Source: Peptoniphilus sp034090345
GTDB lineage: Bacteria > Bacillota > Clostridia > Tissierellales > Peptoniphilaceae
DNA: 25,859 bases
Assembly: GCF_034090345.1 (NCBI RefSeq)
Contig: NZ_JAXDSS010000092.1
Location: 1-25,859, forward strand
Reading direction: 5' to 3'
The translations under genes and the position numbers were made by a program. The notes under the pieces were generated by a model, which ran no database searches, was not told where the DNA came from, and was given only the letters and a program-made list of their open reading frames with translations. The first letter of the stretch is position 1. Every line of letters starts with the position of its first letter. This document shows, piece by piece, positions 6,591 to 14,800 of this stretch.

Positions 6591-7891
6591 GTCATTACAA
6601 AAGTTAAGATTAAAACGCTGACTATTGCCAAACCATAAGTTATGGGTAGGCCTACAAACATCTGCTTGTCAAACATCCACTCTCTGTCATCTTCGGTTGG
6701 CGCTGACATCTGCATCAATGATCCGGCAGATGAGAATGGAGATATGTTAGTTGAGAGCGAACCGGCAACTGTTGCAGTAAATAGAAGAGTCGCATTTAAG
6801 TTGGGGTTTGCAGCAACCATAGCACCTATTATAGGGAAAAGCGATGGAGTAACTACTGATAGTGTGGAACTGAAGAATGACATAGCTCCGGCGACTAAGC
6901 AGAAGGCTGTAGGTATTAAAAATTCCGGCACATTTGAGTCCATAAATGTTCCTATCTGGCTTATAACTCCGGCTTTAACTGCAATTTGAATTAGTATACC
7001 CATACCACATAGCATGATGATAGTAGTCCATGGAATGCGAATTAATACTTCTTTTTGGTCTGCTAAATGAAGTAAAAGAGAGATAACTGACATAGTTATA
7101 CAGACAAGGCCTATGTTGAGCATAGAGTTAATATTTGCAATCCATTGTACTTCAGGGTTTAGGATATTCATTACAGGGAATATTAAAACCAGGACAAATG
7201 TAAGTGCGATTAGAAATAGATTTATCTTTTGTTTGGCATTAAAAGGTAAAGGTCTTTCTACTTCCAAGGTCTTTGAAATATTTCCATTTTTAAAACGATT
7301 CACTAAGAATAATACTATAAGTACTATGAGTGGATAGATAACAGTAAATGAAAAGATTGGAATTCCCATTTGGAATGCTTCGTTTTCAAATCCGGCATCT
7401 TTCATAAGGCCTTGGAATACAATTCCCGAACCGCTTGTCATCAAGTTAGCTCCACCGGAAGCTCCCCAGTTTACAGCTTGTGCGCCAATAAGTATATTTT
7501 TTCCACTCTTTTTACACAATGCTATGGCAATAGGGCAAAATACTGCCATAACAGTAAAAAATCCTGCACCCATTGCAGATAGTAGCACAGAAATTAAATA
7601 GATAATTATGTATAACATTTCGGGGAAATTTTTGGTTTTGTAGAGTATATGGTTAGCAAGTTTATCCATTGTGCCATTAACTACGGCAAAATTATAGAAC
7701 ATACTAACTGAAAAAATAGCAAAGAATATACTCATTGGCCAAAGGTTAATGACTTCTTTTGGATTCATCTTAAGTAAGAAACATCCTATTAAGTATGAAA
7801 AAGATAGCGCTATTAACCCAACGTTAAGTTTTGTTTTGTATCCGATGGCAATTGCAGCCACTATTGCGGATATAATAATAAAGTTAATCAT
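6587..7891 (-). CDS. SLC13/MatC-type anion permease
   Basis: A 434-residue protein with about eleven or twelve membrane segments, belonging to the ion transporter superfamily (ArsB/NhaD, DASS/SLC13, MatC-like dicarboxylate carriers). Seen: the first-half motif NWGASGGANLMTSGSG (about 142-157) and the matching second-half AGSLSTNISPFSSAGSLM (about 377-394), the paired hairpin regions that hold substrate and cation in this fold. Likely substrates are di- or tricarboxylates, but the sequence does not decide which. GAGGTG lies just before ATG. It is a single gene, convergent with the thioredoxin-like gene and divergent from the nitroreductase gene. A role in exporting or importing carboxylates related to amino-acid fermentation is an inference. 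Confidence 0.85.
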   Translation of the reverse strand: MINFIIISAIVAAIAIGYKTKLNVGLIALSFSYLIGCFLLKMNPKEVINLWPMSIFFAIFSVSMFYNFAVVNGTMDKLANHILYKTKNFPEMLYIIIYLISVLLSAMGAGFFTVMAVFCPIAIALCKKSGKNILIGAQAVNWGASGGANLMTSGSGIVFQGLMKDAGFENEAFQMGIPIFSFTVIYPLIVLIVLFLVNRFKNGNISKTLEVERPLPFNAKQKINLFLIALTFVLVLIFPVMNILNPEVQWIANINSMLNIGLVCITMSVISLLLHLADQKEVLIRIPWTTIIMLCGMGILIQIAVKAGVISQIGTFMDSNVPEFLIPTAFCLVAGAMSFFSSTLSVVTPSLFPIIGAMVAANPNLNATLLFTATVAGSLSTNISPFSSAGSLMQMSAPTEDDREWMFDKQMFVGLPITYGLAIVSVLILTFVMT

Positions 7892-8001
7892 CGTTCACCT
7901 CACATCAACTTAATGATACTATGTAAGATTGAAAAAAGAAAGCAAATTAGGTAAAAGGTTTTTATTTTTAAATTAAAAGTGAAAAAGATATAAATTTATA
8001 T

Positions 8002-8025
8002 TACTGCAGTATCTAACAATATAAT
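8002..8025 (+). promoter_or_regulatory. Possible nitroreductase promoter with palindrome
   Basis: TATAAT (8020-8025) lies 32 bases before the GTG start, with the 10-bp palindrome TACTGCAGTA (8002-8011) immediately upstream, where a repressor or activator could act. The -35 region is poor (TTTATA-like). The remainder of 7892-8056 shows no gene. Confidence 0.45.
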
Positions 8026-8056
8026 GTTTGGGTAGAAATATACAGAGGTGATTAAC

Positions 8057-8803
8057 GTGAATACTATAGAAAATCAATTGGAACATAGAACTATAAGAAA
8101 ATTTGAAGATAGAGAAGTAGATAGCAAAACGTTGAATAAATTATTTGATGTATATAATCATTCAGCAAGTTCAACCGGAATGCAACAAGCATCTATAATA
8201 AGAGTTACAGACCCAAAGATAAAACATGAGATAATGAAAGTGTCTAATCAAGAATATTTGGAAGATGTTCCGGAACTATTGATATTTATTGTGGATTTAT
8301 ACAGAAATTATAGAATAGCTGAAGAAAAAGGATATGTAGAAGACGCATATAAACACATGGATAAATTTTTCCAAGGCTTCACAGATTCTATTATAGGCGC
8401 TCAAAATATGGTGGTTGCAATTGAGTCGTTGGGAATGGGAGCTGTTTATTTTGGATCGATATTAAATGACTATGACAGAATGGTTGAGTTATTAAAACTA
8501 CCTAAGTATACATTTCCTGTAGTTGGTTTAGGTTTTGGATATCCTGCCGAAAAACCTCAGGTAAAACCTAAGATGCCGATTGAATTAAAAGTATTTGAAA
8601 ATGAATATAAAGAGTATGAAAATTATTTAGAAGCATTTAAAGGTTATGATGAAACTATGACAACTTATTATGATACCAGGGACAACGGACAGAGGTCAGA
8701 TTGTTTTACGGATCAAGTTGTTAAAAAGTTTTTATCGACAAATGAAATCAGAAGAGATGTTTTGAAATCCATAGCAAAACAAGGCTTTGAAATGAGATTA
8801 TAA
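8057..8803 (+). CDS. Nitroreductase-family NAD(P)H-dependent flavin oxidoreductase
   Basis: A 248-residue FMN-dependent oxidoreductase of the nitroreductase superfamily, NfsA/FRP-like by length. Seen: EHRTIRKFEDREV near the start (the HRSIRxF phosphate-binding motif for FMN), SASSTGMQQASIIRV (substrate and FMN pocket), a helix SIIGAQNMVVAIESLGMGAVYFGSI (about 110-134), and VVGLGFGYPAEKPQVKPKMP (about 155-175), the typical GxPxE-like segment. I chose GTG at 8057 because AGAGGTG (8044-8050) is then a well-spaced ribosome binding site. A GTG at 8048 sits inside that site. The physiological substrate (quinone, flavin or nitro compound) is unknown. It is monocistronic, ending in a bidirectional terminator. 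Confidence 0.9.
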   Translation: MNTIENQLEHRTIRKFEDREVDSKTLNKLFDVYNHSASSTGMQQASIIRVTDPKIKHEIMKVSNQEYLEDVPELLIFIVDLYRNYRIAEEKGYVEDAYKHMDKFFQGFTDSIIGAQNMVVAIESLGMGAVYFGSILNDYDRMVELLKLPKYTFPVVGLGFGYPAEKPQVKPKMPIELKVFENEYKEYENYLEAFKGYDETMTTYYDTRDNGQRSDCFTDQVVKKFLSTNEIRRDVLKSIAKQGFEMRL

Positions 8804-8807
8804 ATAA

Positions 8808-8839
8808 AAAACTAGGCAGTGTATGAGCTACCTAGTTTT
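8808..8839. terminator. Bidirectional terminator overlapping a stop codon
   Basis: AAAACTAGG (8808-8816) pairs with CCTAGTTTT (8831-8839), and AG pairs with CT inside. It ends the nitroreductase gene. The minus-strand membrane-protein gene at 8828-9538 has its last codons and stop inside the hairpin. Confidence 0.85.
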
Positions 8840-9538
8840 AACTATTTTGGAATCTATTTTGGAATCAGAAATTGCTTTATTTAATAGATTTTTGAAAAAT
8901 GAGATAGTTTTTTCAGAGTCTATAGAAATTCTGTAGTTACCATCTTCTTTTTTGCCCTTTATAACAAGTCTATTTTCTTTGTCTGTATAAATTGACTTGA
9001 TCGAAGAATAGGGAAGCACAAGATTTCCAAGTACAAACCCATCAGCATAAGTACCGCCAGCTACATTAAAAGTATCTCTTCCTGTTCTGAAAGAATTTTT
9101 ATTGCTGAAAGTGTATACATTTGTTTCCTTACTTTCTTCTTTGTTTTCAAACAGACCTGAAAGTAAATTTACTAAGAATATCAAAAGTATTAGAGCAACC
9201 ACTGCTGGATTAGTTACAGTTGTGAGTAGCTTGTGTTCAGGTAAATACATAGTTCTTACAATGTATAAATTTAAAAAGATCAAAAATATAACATAAACTA
9301 AAATTTTAACTATGTAATTTAAAGAGTTAATCTTTAGAGATTTTAGTCTTGTAAGCTTGGAATACTCTGCAAACAATTCATCGATTGTCGATAAAAATAA
9401 GAAATTTGCAAATATCCAAAACATATGCATAAAGATCGAACCTTCAATAGCTGATTGATTTTTAAAAAAAGTTTGTATCCCCAACGGAATTAACAAAGAT
9501 ATAAATATTATAATTCCAAGTTTTAAATTGCTTTTCAT
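8828..9538 (-). CDS. Membrane protein with C-terminal soluble PH-like domain
   Basis: A 236-residue protein without a family I can name. The N-terminal 130 residues hold about four hydrophobic segments (about 7-24, 36-52, 74-96 and 108-127). The C-terminal 95 residues are soluble and beta-rich, with a pattern VLGNLVLPYSSIKSIYTDKENRLVIKG (about 168-194), then ISIDSEK and a final helix SFFKNLLNKAI. This resembles the small bacterial PH-like domains that follow membrane segments in YcxB-type proteins, which is an inference from pattern only. AGGTATC lies before ATG. It is convergent with the nitroreductase gene and shares its terminator. Confidence 0.75.
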   Translation of the reverse strand: MKSNLKLGIIIFISLLIPLGIQTFFKNQSAIEGSIFMHMFWIFANFLFLSTIDELFAEYSKLTRLKSLKINSLNYIVKILVYVIFLIFLNLYIVRTMYLPEHKLLTTVTNPAVVALILLIFLVNLLSGLFENKEESKETNVYTFSNKNSFRTGRDTFNVAGGTYADGFVLGNLVLPYSSIKSIYTDKENRLVIKGKKEDGNYRISIDSEKTISFFKNLLNKAISDSKIDSKIVKTR

Positions 9539-9650
9539 GATACCTCCAAATAAGTTAATTAAAAAAATTATATCATAAAAATTAAAAAAATGATTATAGT
9601 TCTAAAATTTGGGTATATTAAAAATAACAAAATATTAAGGAGTGATACCA

Positions 9651-9767
9651 ATGTACGACTTAGTAGATTTAGTTAAAAAAGTAGAGAGAATAGCAATTGA
9701 AGACTAAGGTTTTAAGCAATATCGTTTAGATAAGCTATTGACTACTGAAGAAAATTTGAACAATTAA
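9651..9767 (+). pseudogene. Micro-ORF interrupted by an in-frame TAA
   Basis: ATG at 9651 follows TAAGGAG with a nine-base spacer and opens an 18-residue frame (MYDLVDLVKKVERIAIED) that stops at TAA 9705-9707. The same frame then stays open for 19 more codons (GFKQYRLDKLLTTEENLNN) to a second TAA at 9765. An intrinsic terminator follows at once. The parts read like one charged, helical peptide of about 38 residues split by a nonsense change. It may instead be an 18-residue small protein or a small RNA gene. I recognise no family. Confidence 0.5.
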
Positions 9768-9784
9768 AAATAAATATATTATAG

Positions 9785-9810
9785 ACCGGATTTTTTATCC
9801 GGTTTTTTTG
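9785..9810 (+). terminator. Terminator after the micro-ORF
   Basis: ACCGGAT (9785-9791) pairs with ATCCGGT (9797-9803) around a T5 loop, followed by seven T. It ends a transcript of at most about 200 nt that carries only the micro-ORF. Confidence 0.88.
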
Positions 9811-9863
9811 TTCCCCTTATAAAATAGTGAAATATAAATGTAATATAATAGGAATCGCTTTTA

Positions 9864-9872
9864 TGATATAAT
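9864..9872 (+). promoter_or_regulatory. Extended -10 promoter of the lipoprotein gene
   Basis: TGATATAAT (9864-9872) is an extended -10 with no recognisable -35, about 29 bases before the chosen ATG. An upstream in-frame ATG at 9871 overlaps the -10 and so cannot be the start. Confidence 0.7.
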
Positions 9873-9900
9873 GAACTCATCAAAAAAAGGAGGCATTAGT

Positions 9901-11445
9901 ATGAAGAAGAGAATAATAAGCATTGTAATGATGCTTGCAATGGTTATGAGTTTAGTAGGATGTACCCCAAACATTACAGCATATTTAGAAAAAACTAAAG
10001 AGGTACAAAACTGGAAAGGCTCTAAAATATCAGGACAAGCAGAAGTTAAAGTATCTTTTAAAGACGATCAAGGGAAAACACAAGAAGTTAAAATGCCTAT
10101 GACAGTATCGGGCGTTTCAGAGGGAAAAGAAAAAGCAGAAGTTAAAGTATCTATGGATATGACAGCTATTAAGAAAATGGCTCCTGCAGAAAACGATGAA
10201 GAAGCTATGAAGATGATTCCTGATAAATTTGAAATGCATATGTTTGTAGACGGGACAAAAGTTTATATTAATAAAGACTACTTTAATGCTATGGCAATGG
10301 GTAACAAAGAAGCTTTGGCAAATATCAAAGAAGACTATGTACTTTTAGCAACGGATGAAGAAAATTCAGTTGCAATAATGCCGCAAAAAGCAGTTATGGA
10401 ATATGTAAACTCTGCTGAATTCAACGCTGATGTGATGAGCATTTTAAATAAGGCTCTTGAAGGATACAAACCGTTAGGTGATATGAAAGTTGAAGGAAAC
10501 AAATTCACTTACGAAGCTACATCTGACCAAATGGCACAAGAAATTATAAATTCAGTTACAACTATCGTAGCAAACTGGGATAAAGTTTCAGGTGATATTT
10601 ATAAATTAGCAAACAAGATGGAAGCCGGCGTAGACGAAGCTACTATCAAAGGAGCAGTTAAAGAATTTAAGAAAGACGACTTTGCTAAGTCAGTTAATAA
10701 AGCAAAAGAAACAATAAAGGGTTCAAGCTTAAAATCATCAATAGATTTTAAAGAAGGAAGATACCTACAAGAAGTGGTATTAGACCTAAAAGTTAAAGAC
10801 ATGTTCAATATGGCTATGACTATGAAATCTGAAGCGGTAAAAGATGATTCAGTAAAAGTTATGATACCTAAATCAGTTAAAAAACTAACTTCAGCAGAAT
10901 ATATGGACTTAATTTTCCATATAGATCAAACACCTATAATAAACGTAAGAGTCAATGCAGAAGAATTAGAATTTTCAGACCAACAACCTACAATAGTTGA
11001 AGGAAGAACTTTAGTACCATTCAGAGCACTTCTTGAAAAATTAGGGGCGAAAGTTGAATGGAACGAAAAGAATCAAACAGTTACAGCAACTAAAGCTGAT
11101 AAATCTATCGTTCTTAAAATAGGTTCAAACAAAGCAACTGTAGACGGTAAAGAAGTTACTCTTGATGTACCGGCAGTAATAGAAAATGGACGTACAATAG
11201 TTCCATTAAGATTTTTATCAGAAAACTTAGGATACAAAGTTAAATTTGACGCAGAAATGGCACCATTCTACGTAATAGACATCTATAATACAACTGATGA
11301 AAAATTAGCTGAAACACTTAAAGCAAAAGAAGAAGCTATGATAGCTGAATTTGCAAAGAAAGAAAAAGAAAGTCTTGAAAAAGCTGATAAGTCTGAAAAA
11401 GCAACTTCAGTAGGAATTATAGGCGGTAAAGATTCTGTAAAATAA
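9901..11445 (+). CDS. Stalk-domain lipoprotein (copper amine oxidase N-terminal-like)
   Basis: A 514-residue exported lipoprotein. Seen: signal peptide MKKRIISIVMMLAMVMSLVG with lipobox LVGC (Cys21). A central region of about 320 residues, rich in Lys, Glu and Met, resembles the fold of LppX/DUF6612-like lipid-exposed lipoproteins; this is tentative. At about 345-460 is a stalk domain (Cu_amine_oxidN1 type) with the paired motifs EGRTLVPFRALLEKLGAKVEW and ENGRTIVPLRFLSENLGYKVKF. The charged C-terminal tail is rich in Lys and Glu. AAGGAGG lies eight bases before ATG 9901, which decides the start over 9871. The stalk domain usually attaches or displays surface proteins and does not imply copper or amine oxidation. 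The function is unknown. The exported stalk protein at 15694-16608 shares the motif. Confidence 0.85.
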   Translation: MKKRIISIVMMLAMVMSLVGCTPNITAYLEKTKEVQNWKGSKISGQAEVKVSFKDDQGKTQEVKMPMTVSGVSEGKEKAEVKVSMDMTAIKKMAPAENDEEAMKMIPDKFEMHMFVDGTKVYINKDYFNAMAMGNKEALANIKEDYVLLATDEENSVAIMPQKAVMEYVNSAEFNADVMSILNKALEGYKPLGDMKVEGNKFTYEATSDQMAQEIINSVTTIVANWDKVSGDIYKLANKMEAGVDEATIKGAVKEFKKDDFAKSVNKAKETIKGSSLKSSIDFKEGRYLQEVVLDLKVKDMFNMAMTMKSEAVKDDSVKVMIPKSVKKLTSAEYMDLIFHIDQTPIINVRVNAEELEFSDQQPTIVEGRTLVPFRALLEKLGAKVEWNEKNQTVTATKADKSIVLKIGSNKATVDGKEVTLDVPAVIENGRTIVPLRFLSENLGYKVKFDAEMAPFYVIDIYNTTDEKLAETLKAKEEAMIAEFAKKEKESLEKADKSEKATSVGIIGGKDSVK

Positions 11446-11489
11446 AAGTAAGACTAAATAAGAATTTATTAATTGAAAACATATACCAG

Positions 11490-11532
11490 TTCTATTTACA
11501 ATATTTTCAATGTTAAAATATTGTAAATAGAA
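11490..11532. repeat. Perfect 18-bp inverted repeat
   Basis: TTCTATTTACAATATTTT (11490-11507) and its exact complement (11515-11532) flank a 7-nt loop, 45 bases after the lipoprotein stop. It has no U-tract on either side, so it is either a weak terminator or mRNA 3'-end stabiliser, or a protein-binding palindrome upstream of the next promoter. Confidence 0.6.
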
Positions 11533-11577
11533 TAGAAAATTAGTTGGAATTATGATATAATTATTAAAATTGAATGT

Positions 11578-11606
11578 TTGACAATTAGGTAATAGCATAT
11601 GATAAT
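11578..11606 (+). promoter_or_regulatory. Strong SigA-type promoter before the CAAA repeat
   Basis: A perfect TTGACA (11578-11583) is followed after 17 bp by GATAAT (11601-11606). The predicted start of transcription, near 11612, coincides with the first CAAA unit. Another TGATATAAT lies at 11553-11561 without a -35. Confidence 0.78.
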
Positions 11607-11611
11607 CGCAA

Positions 11612-11664
11612 CAAACAAACAAACAAACAAACAAACAAACAAACAAACAAACAAACAAACAAAC
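11612..11664 (+). repeat. Tetranucleotide microsatellite, thirteen CAAA units
   Basis: Thirteen uninterrupted CAAA units plus a final C, preceded by GCAA and followed by GGGAG. It begins at the predicted transcription start of the promoter at 11578. A 39-codon frame starting at ATG 11599 reads through it (TNKQ repeats) to a stop at 11716, but its start overlaps the -10 box and has no ribosome binding site. Confidence 0.95.
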
Positions 11665-11716
11665 GGGAGTATACTGTTATCTAATATATTAAAAATTTAT
11701 AATTATAAGTTGTCAT

Positions 11717-11756
11717 AAAAGACCCAAGTATTTTGAAATACTTGGGTCTTTTTATA
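11717..11756 (+). terminator. Intrinsic terminator in the leader of the SLH gene
   Basis: A 16-bp stem (11717-11732 with 11737-11752, core GACCCAAGTATT / AATACTTGGGTC) has a 4-nt loop and a T-tract. It lies 50 bp before the SLH gene and 110 bp after the CAAA-linked promoter. It either makes a small RNA of about 145 nt or attenuates transcription into the SLH gene. Confidence 0.88.
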
Positions 11757-11805
11757 TATATCGATAGACTAATTAAAGGTTTAAATTAAAGAATAGGAGG
11801 ATGAA

Positions 11806-14800
11806 ATGAAAAAGAAAATATTTACTTTATTTTTAACCTTAGTAATGATGATTTCAATTGCCAACCCTGTATTAGCAACAGAAACATCAAAAGAACAAAT
11901 TCCTGAAAAGGTACAGTGGCTCATCAATAAAGGATGGGTTAAAGGAAGAGGGAATGGTCTGAATTTAGACAAGACAATAACAAGAGCCGAAGTTGCAAAA
12001 ATGGCAGCTTTAATTTCAAACTATGAAAAAGAAGCCGATAATGCTAAAGGGACTCAAGGTAGTTTTACTGATGTAAATGTAGAACATTGGGCTAACGGAT
12101 ATATTAATGTAGCAACTACTAAAGGTTACGTTAACGGATATCCCGATAAGACATTTAACCCGGAAAACCCAATAACAAATGCTGAAATTATTACGATACT
12201 TTCTAAACTACATCCTGAATGGAAAACATCTTTAACAGAGGGAAAAATATGGCCAACAGCAGAAGTAAATTTTGCAAAGACAAATAATATCTTAAAAGAC
12301 ATTAAAAATTTAGACGGCAAAAATGATAAAAACGCTACTAGACAAGATGTTTTTGAGATGATATACAATTTATGTCAAGAAAAGATAAGACTTACTGTTA
12401 AAAATGCTGAAAAGCAACTAAGCGTTAAAGAAAGCACTAAACCAAGCGCTATAAATTGGTGGTGGAATAATGGTTATTTAGCTAATAGAGAATATGCAGT
12501 AAGATTTTATGACATAAACAAAGCTCAACTATACACTAAGTATGTATATGAAGGAGATAGAGTTTCAAGTATAAATGCCCCGGAAGTAGATGGCTATAAA
12601 TTTGAAGGATGGATGGATAGAGATACTGGCAAATATTTTGAATTTAATGATAGAGTTTATAGAGACATAGATTTAATTGCAAAATATAGTACTGATATGG
12701 CTAAAATAAAGCCTGTAGAACCAAAACCTGTAGAACCAAAACCTGTAGAACCAAAACCTGTGGAACCAAAACCAGGTGAATTAGAAAAACAAATAGAAGA
12801 AGAAGCAAATGCTCAATTAAAAGAAACAATAGAAAAAGCAAAGAACGCATTAGAAGAAAACAAAAATGAACCGCAAAAAGCAGCAGAAGAATTAAAGAAA
12901 GCAATAGCAAAAGCAGAAAAAGTTCTAAGCGAAGGAAACGTAGAAGCAAAGACAAACGAAACAACAACATTAAACGATGCTAGAATAAAATATTTAAACA
13001 TAGCAACAGAAACAGAAAAATTAAATAAACTATTAGAAGAATCACTTCCGCTATACCAAGATAAAAATGTAAGTAATGACTTCAAAAAAGCTTATGAAGA
13101 AGCAAATAAAGTTTCAGTAAACGGTGAATCACTGGAAGAAGTAAAAGAAGCAATATCAAAATTAGAAAAAGCGATAGCAAAAGAAAAAGAACTAAACAAA
13201 CAAATAGAAGCAGAAGCAAACGCTCAATTAAAAGAAACAATAGAAAAAGCAAAAAAAGCCTTAAAAGAAAACAAAAATGAGCCGGCAAAAGCAGCAGAAG
13301 AACTAAAAACAGCAATAGAAAAAGCAGAAAAAGTTCTAAGCGAAGGAAATGTAGAAGCAAAGACAAACGAAACAACAACATTAAACGATGCTAGAAGAAA
13401 ATATTTAGACATAGCAACAGAAACAGAAAAATTAAATAAACTACTAGAAGAATCACTTCCACTATACCAAGATAAAAATGTAAGCGATGAGTTTACAAAT
13501 GCCTATAAAGAAGCAAATAAAGTTTCAGTAAACGGTGAATCACTGGAAGAAGTAAAAGAAGCAATATCAAAATTAGAAAAAGCGATAGCAAAAGAAAAGG
13601 CAGTGCTTATAGTATTTAATGAAGTAACAGAGCTTTTAGAGAAGGCAAGAGGTTTGTTAGAAAGGGTAAAAGTTTTGCAGCCTACAGAGGACCCACTGGA
13701 TATTTCTGATAAAGATAGTTATGTTGAAAAGCAAGAGATAAAAGACAAGTTAAGTTCAGCTTATGATAACTTACAAACAAATTTTGAAAAGTTTAAGAAG
13801 ACTAGGGATATAAATGATGTTCTACCTGAAAATTCAAAATTAAAAGAAGCATTAAAGGCATTTGAAGGACAAATTAAAAAAGGTCAATTAACACAGGAAA
13901 AATTAGTTCAAGCGAAAAAAGAACTTCAAGAAAATATAGATAAAGCAGAAAAGATAAAAGAAAGATTTAAAAAGTTTAATGCTGATCCTAAAGTCAAAGA
14001 GTTAGAAAAATTGGTTGAGGAAGCAAAACAAATTTTAACTTCTGGTAAGTATAAAGAAATACTAGCTGAAATATTTAATTTAGAAAAAACTGTTAATATA
14101 GATATGTCTACTATATCTAATATCGAAGAATTAACAAAAAAAGCAAACGAACTAAAAGATTCACAAGAAGGACCTAAAATTAGAGAACTTTTAGAGAAAA
14201 TAGAAAAATCAGATGAAGAAACTAGGGCTTATCTTGATATGAAACTTTTAGGGGAATTAGAGGATCAGTACACAGCTGTGACTTTGAAACAAGAATTCAA
14301 TAGATTGTTAACTTCTAAAAGTGCAACTAAAGAACAAGCAGAAAAAGCTTTATTGGAATATGATGATCTTAAGCAAGAGATAAAAAGCAAACATAAGGAT
14401 TTAAAAAAAGCTTATGATGAAGTGTTGATTAAATTTTTTATGATTAAGTACACTGTAAATACTAAACCGGAAGATGCAAAGGTAGAAATTATAGAAAGAG
14501 AAACCGGAACAGTTATTAATCCTAGAGAAAATAAAACTTATTATTTGGAAAAAGATAGATATTATAAGCTGAAAGTATCAAAAGATAATTATATTACTAA
14601 AGAAACAGATATAAATCCTTTAAATGAAGAAAATTTTGAAAGAACAATAACTTTACAAGAATTAAAAGGAACACTTAAGCTTTCTGATGGAGAAAACTAT
14701 ACAGTAGAACAACAAAAAGTAAAAATAGATAAATCTAAACTCCAAGAAAAAGACTCTAAATATAGTGTTAGATTAAAAGTTAATTCAAATAATAATGACA

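Noticed and set aside
11407..11658. Minus-strand 83-codon frame beginning with repeated FVCL
   Set aside because: It is only the complement of the CAAA microsatellite plus the lipoprotein 3' end. It has no ribosome binding site and overlaps a real gene's end.
11599..11718. Plus-strand 39-codon frame MIIA(TNKQ)4TN... through the CAAA repeat
   Set aside because: Its ATG overlaps the -10 box and lacks a ribosome binding site. It would be a phase-variable ORF only if a more upstream promoter were used, so it was kept as a remark and not annotated as a gene.
12701..13412. Several minus-strand frames rich in Leu, Phe and Ser opposite the surface protein repeats
   Set aside because: They arise from the low-complexity Glu/Lys/Ala codons of the sense strand and appear twice because of the 411-bp duplication.
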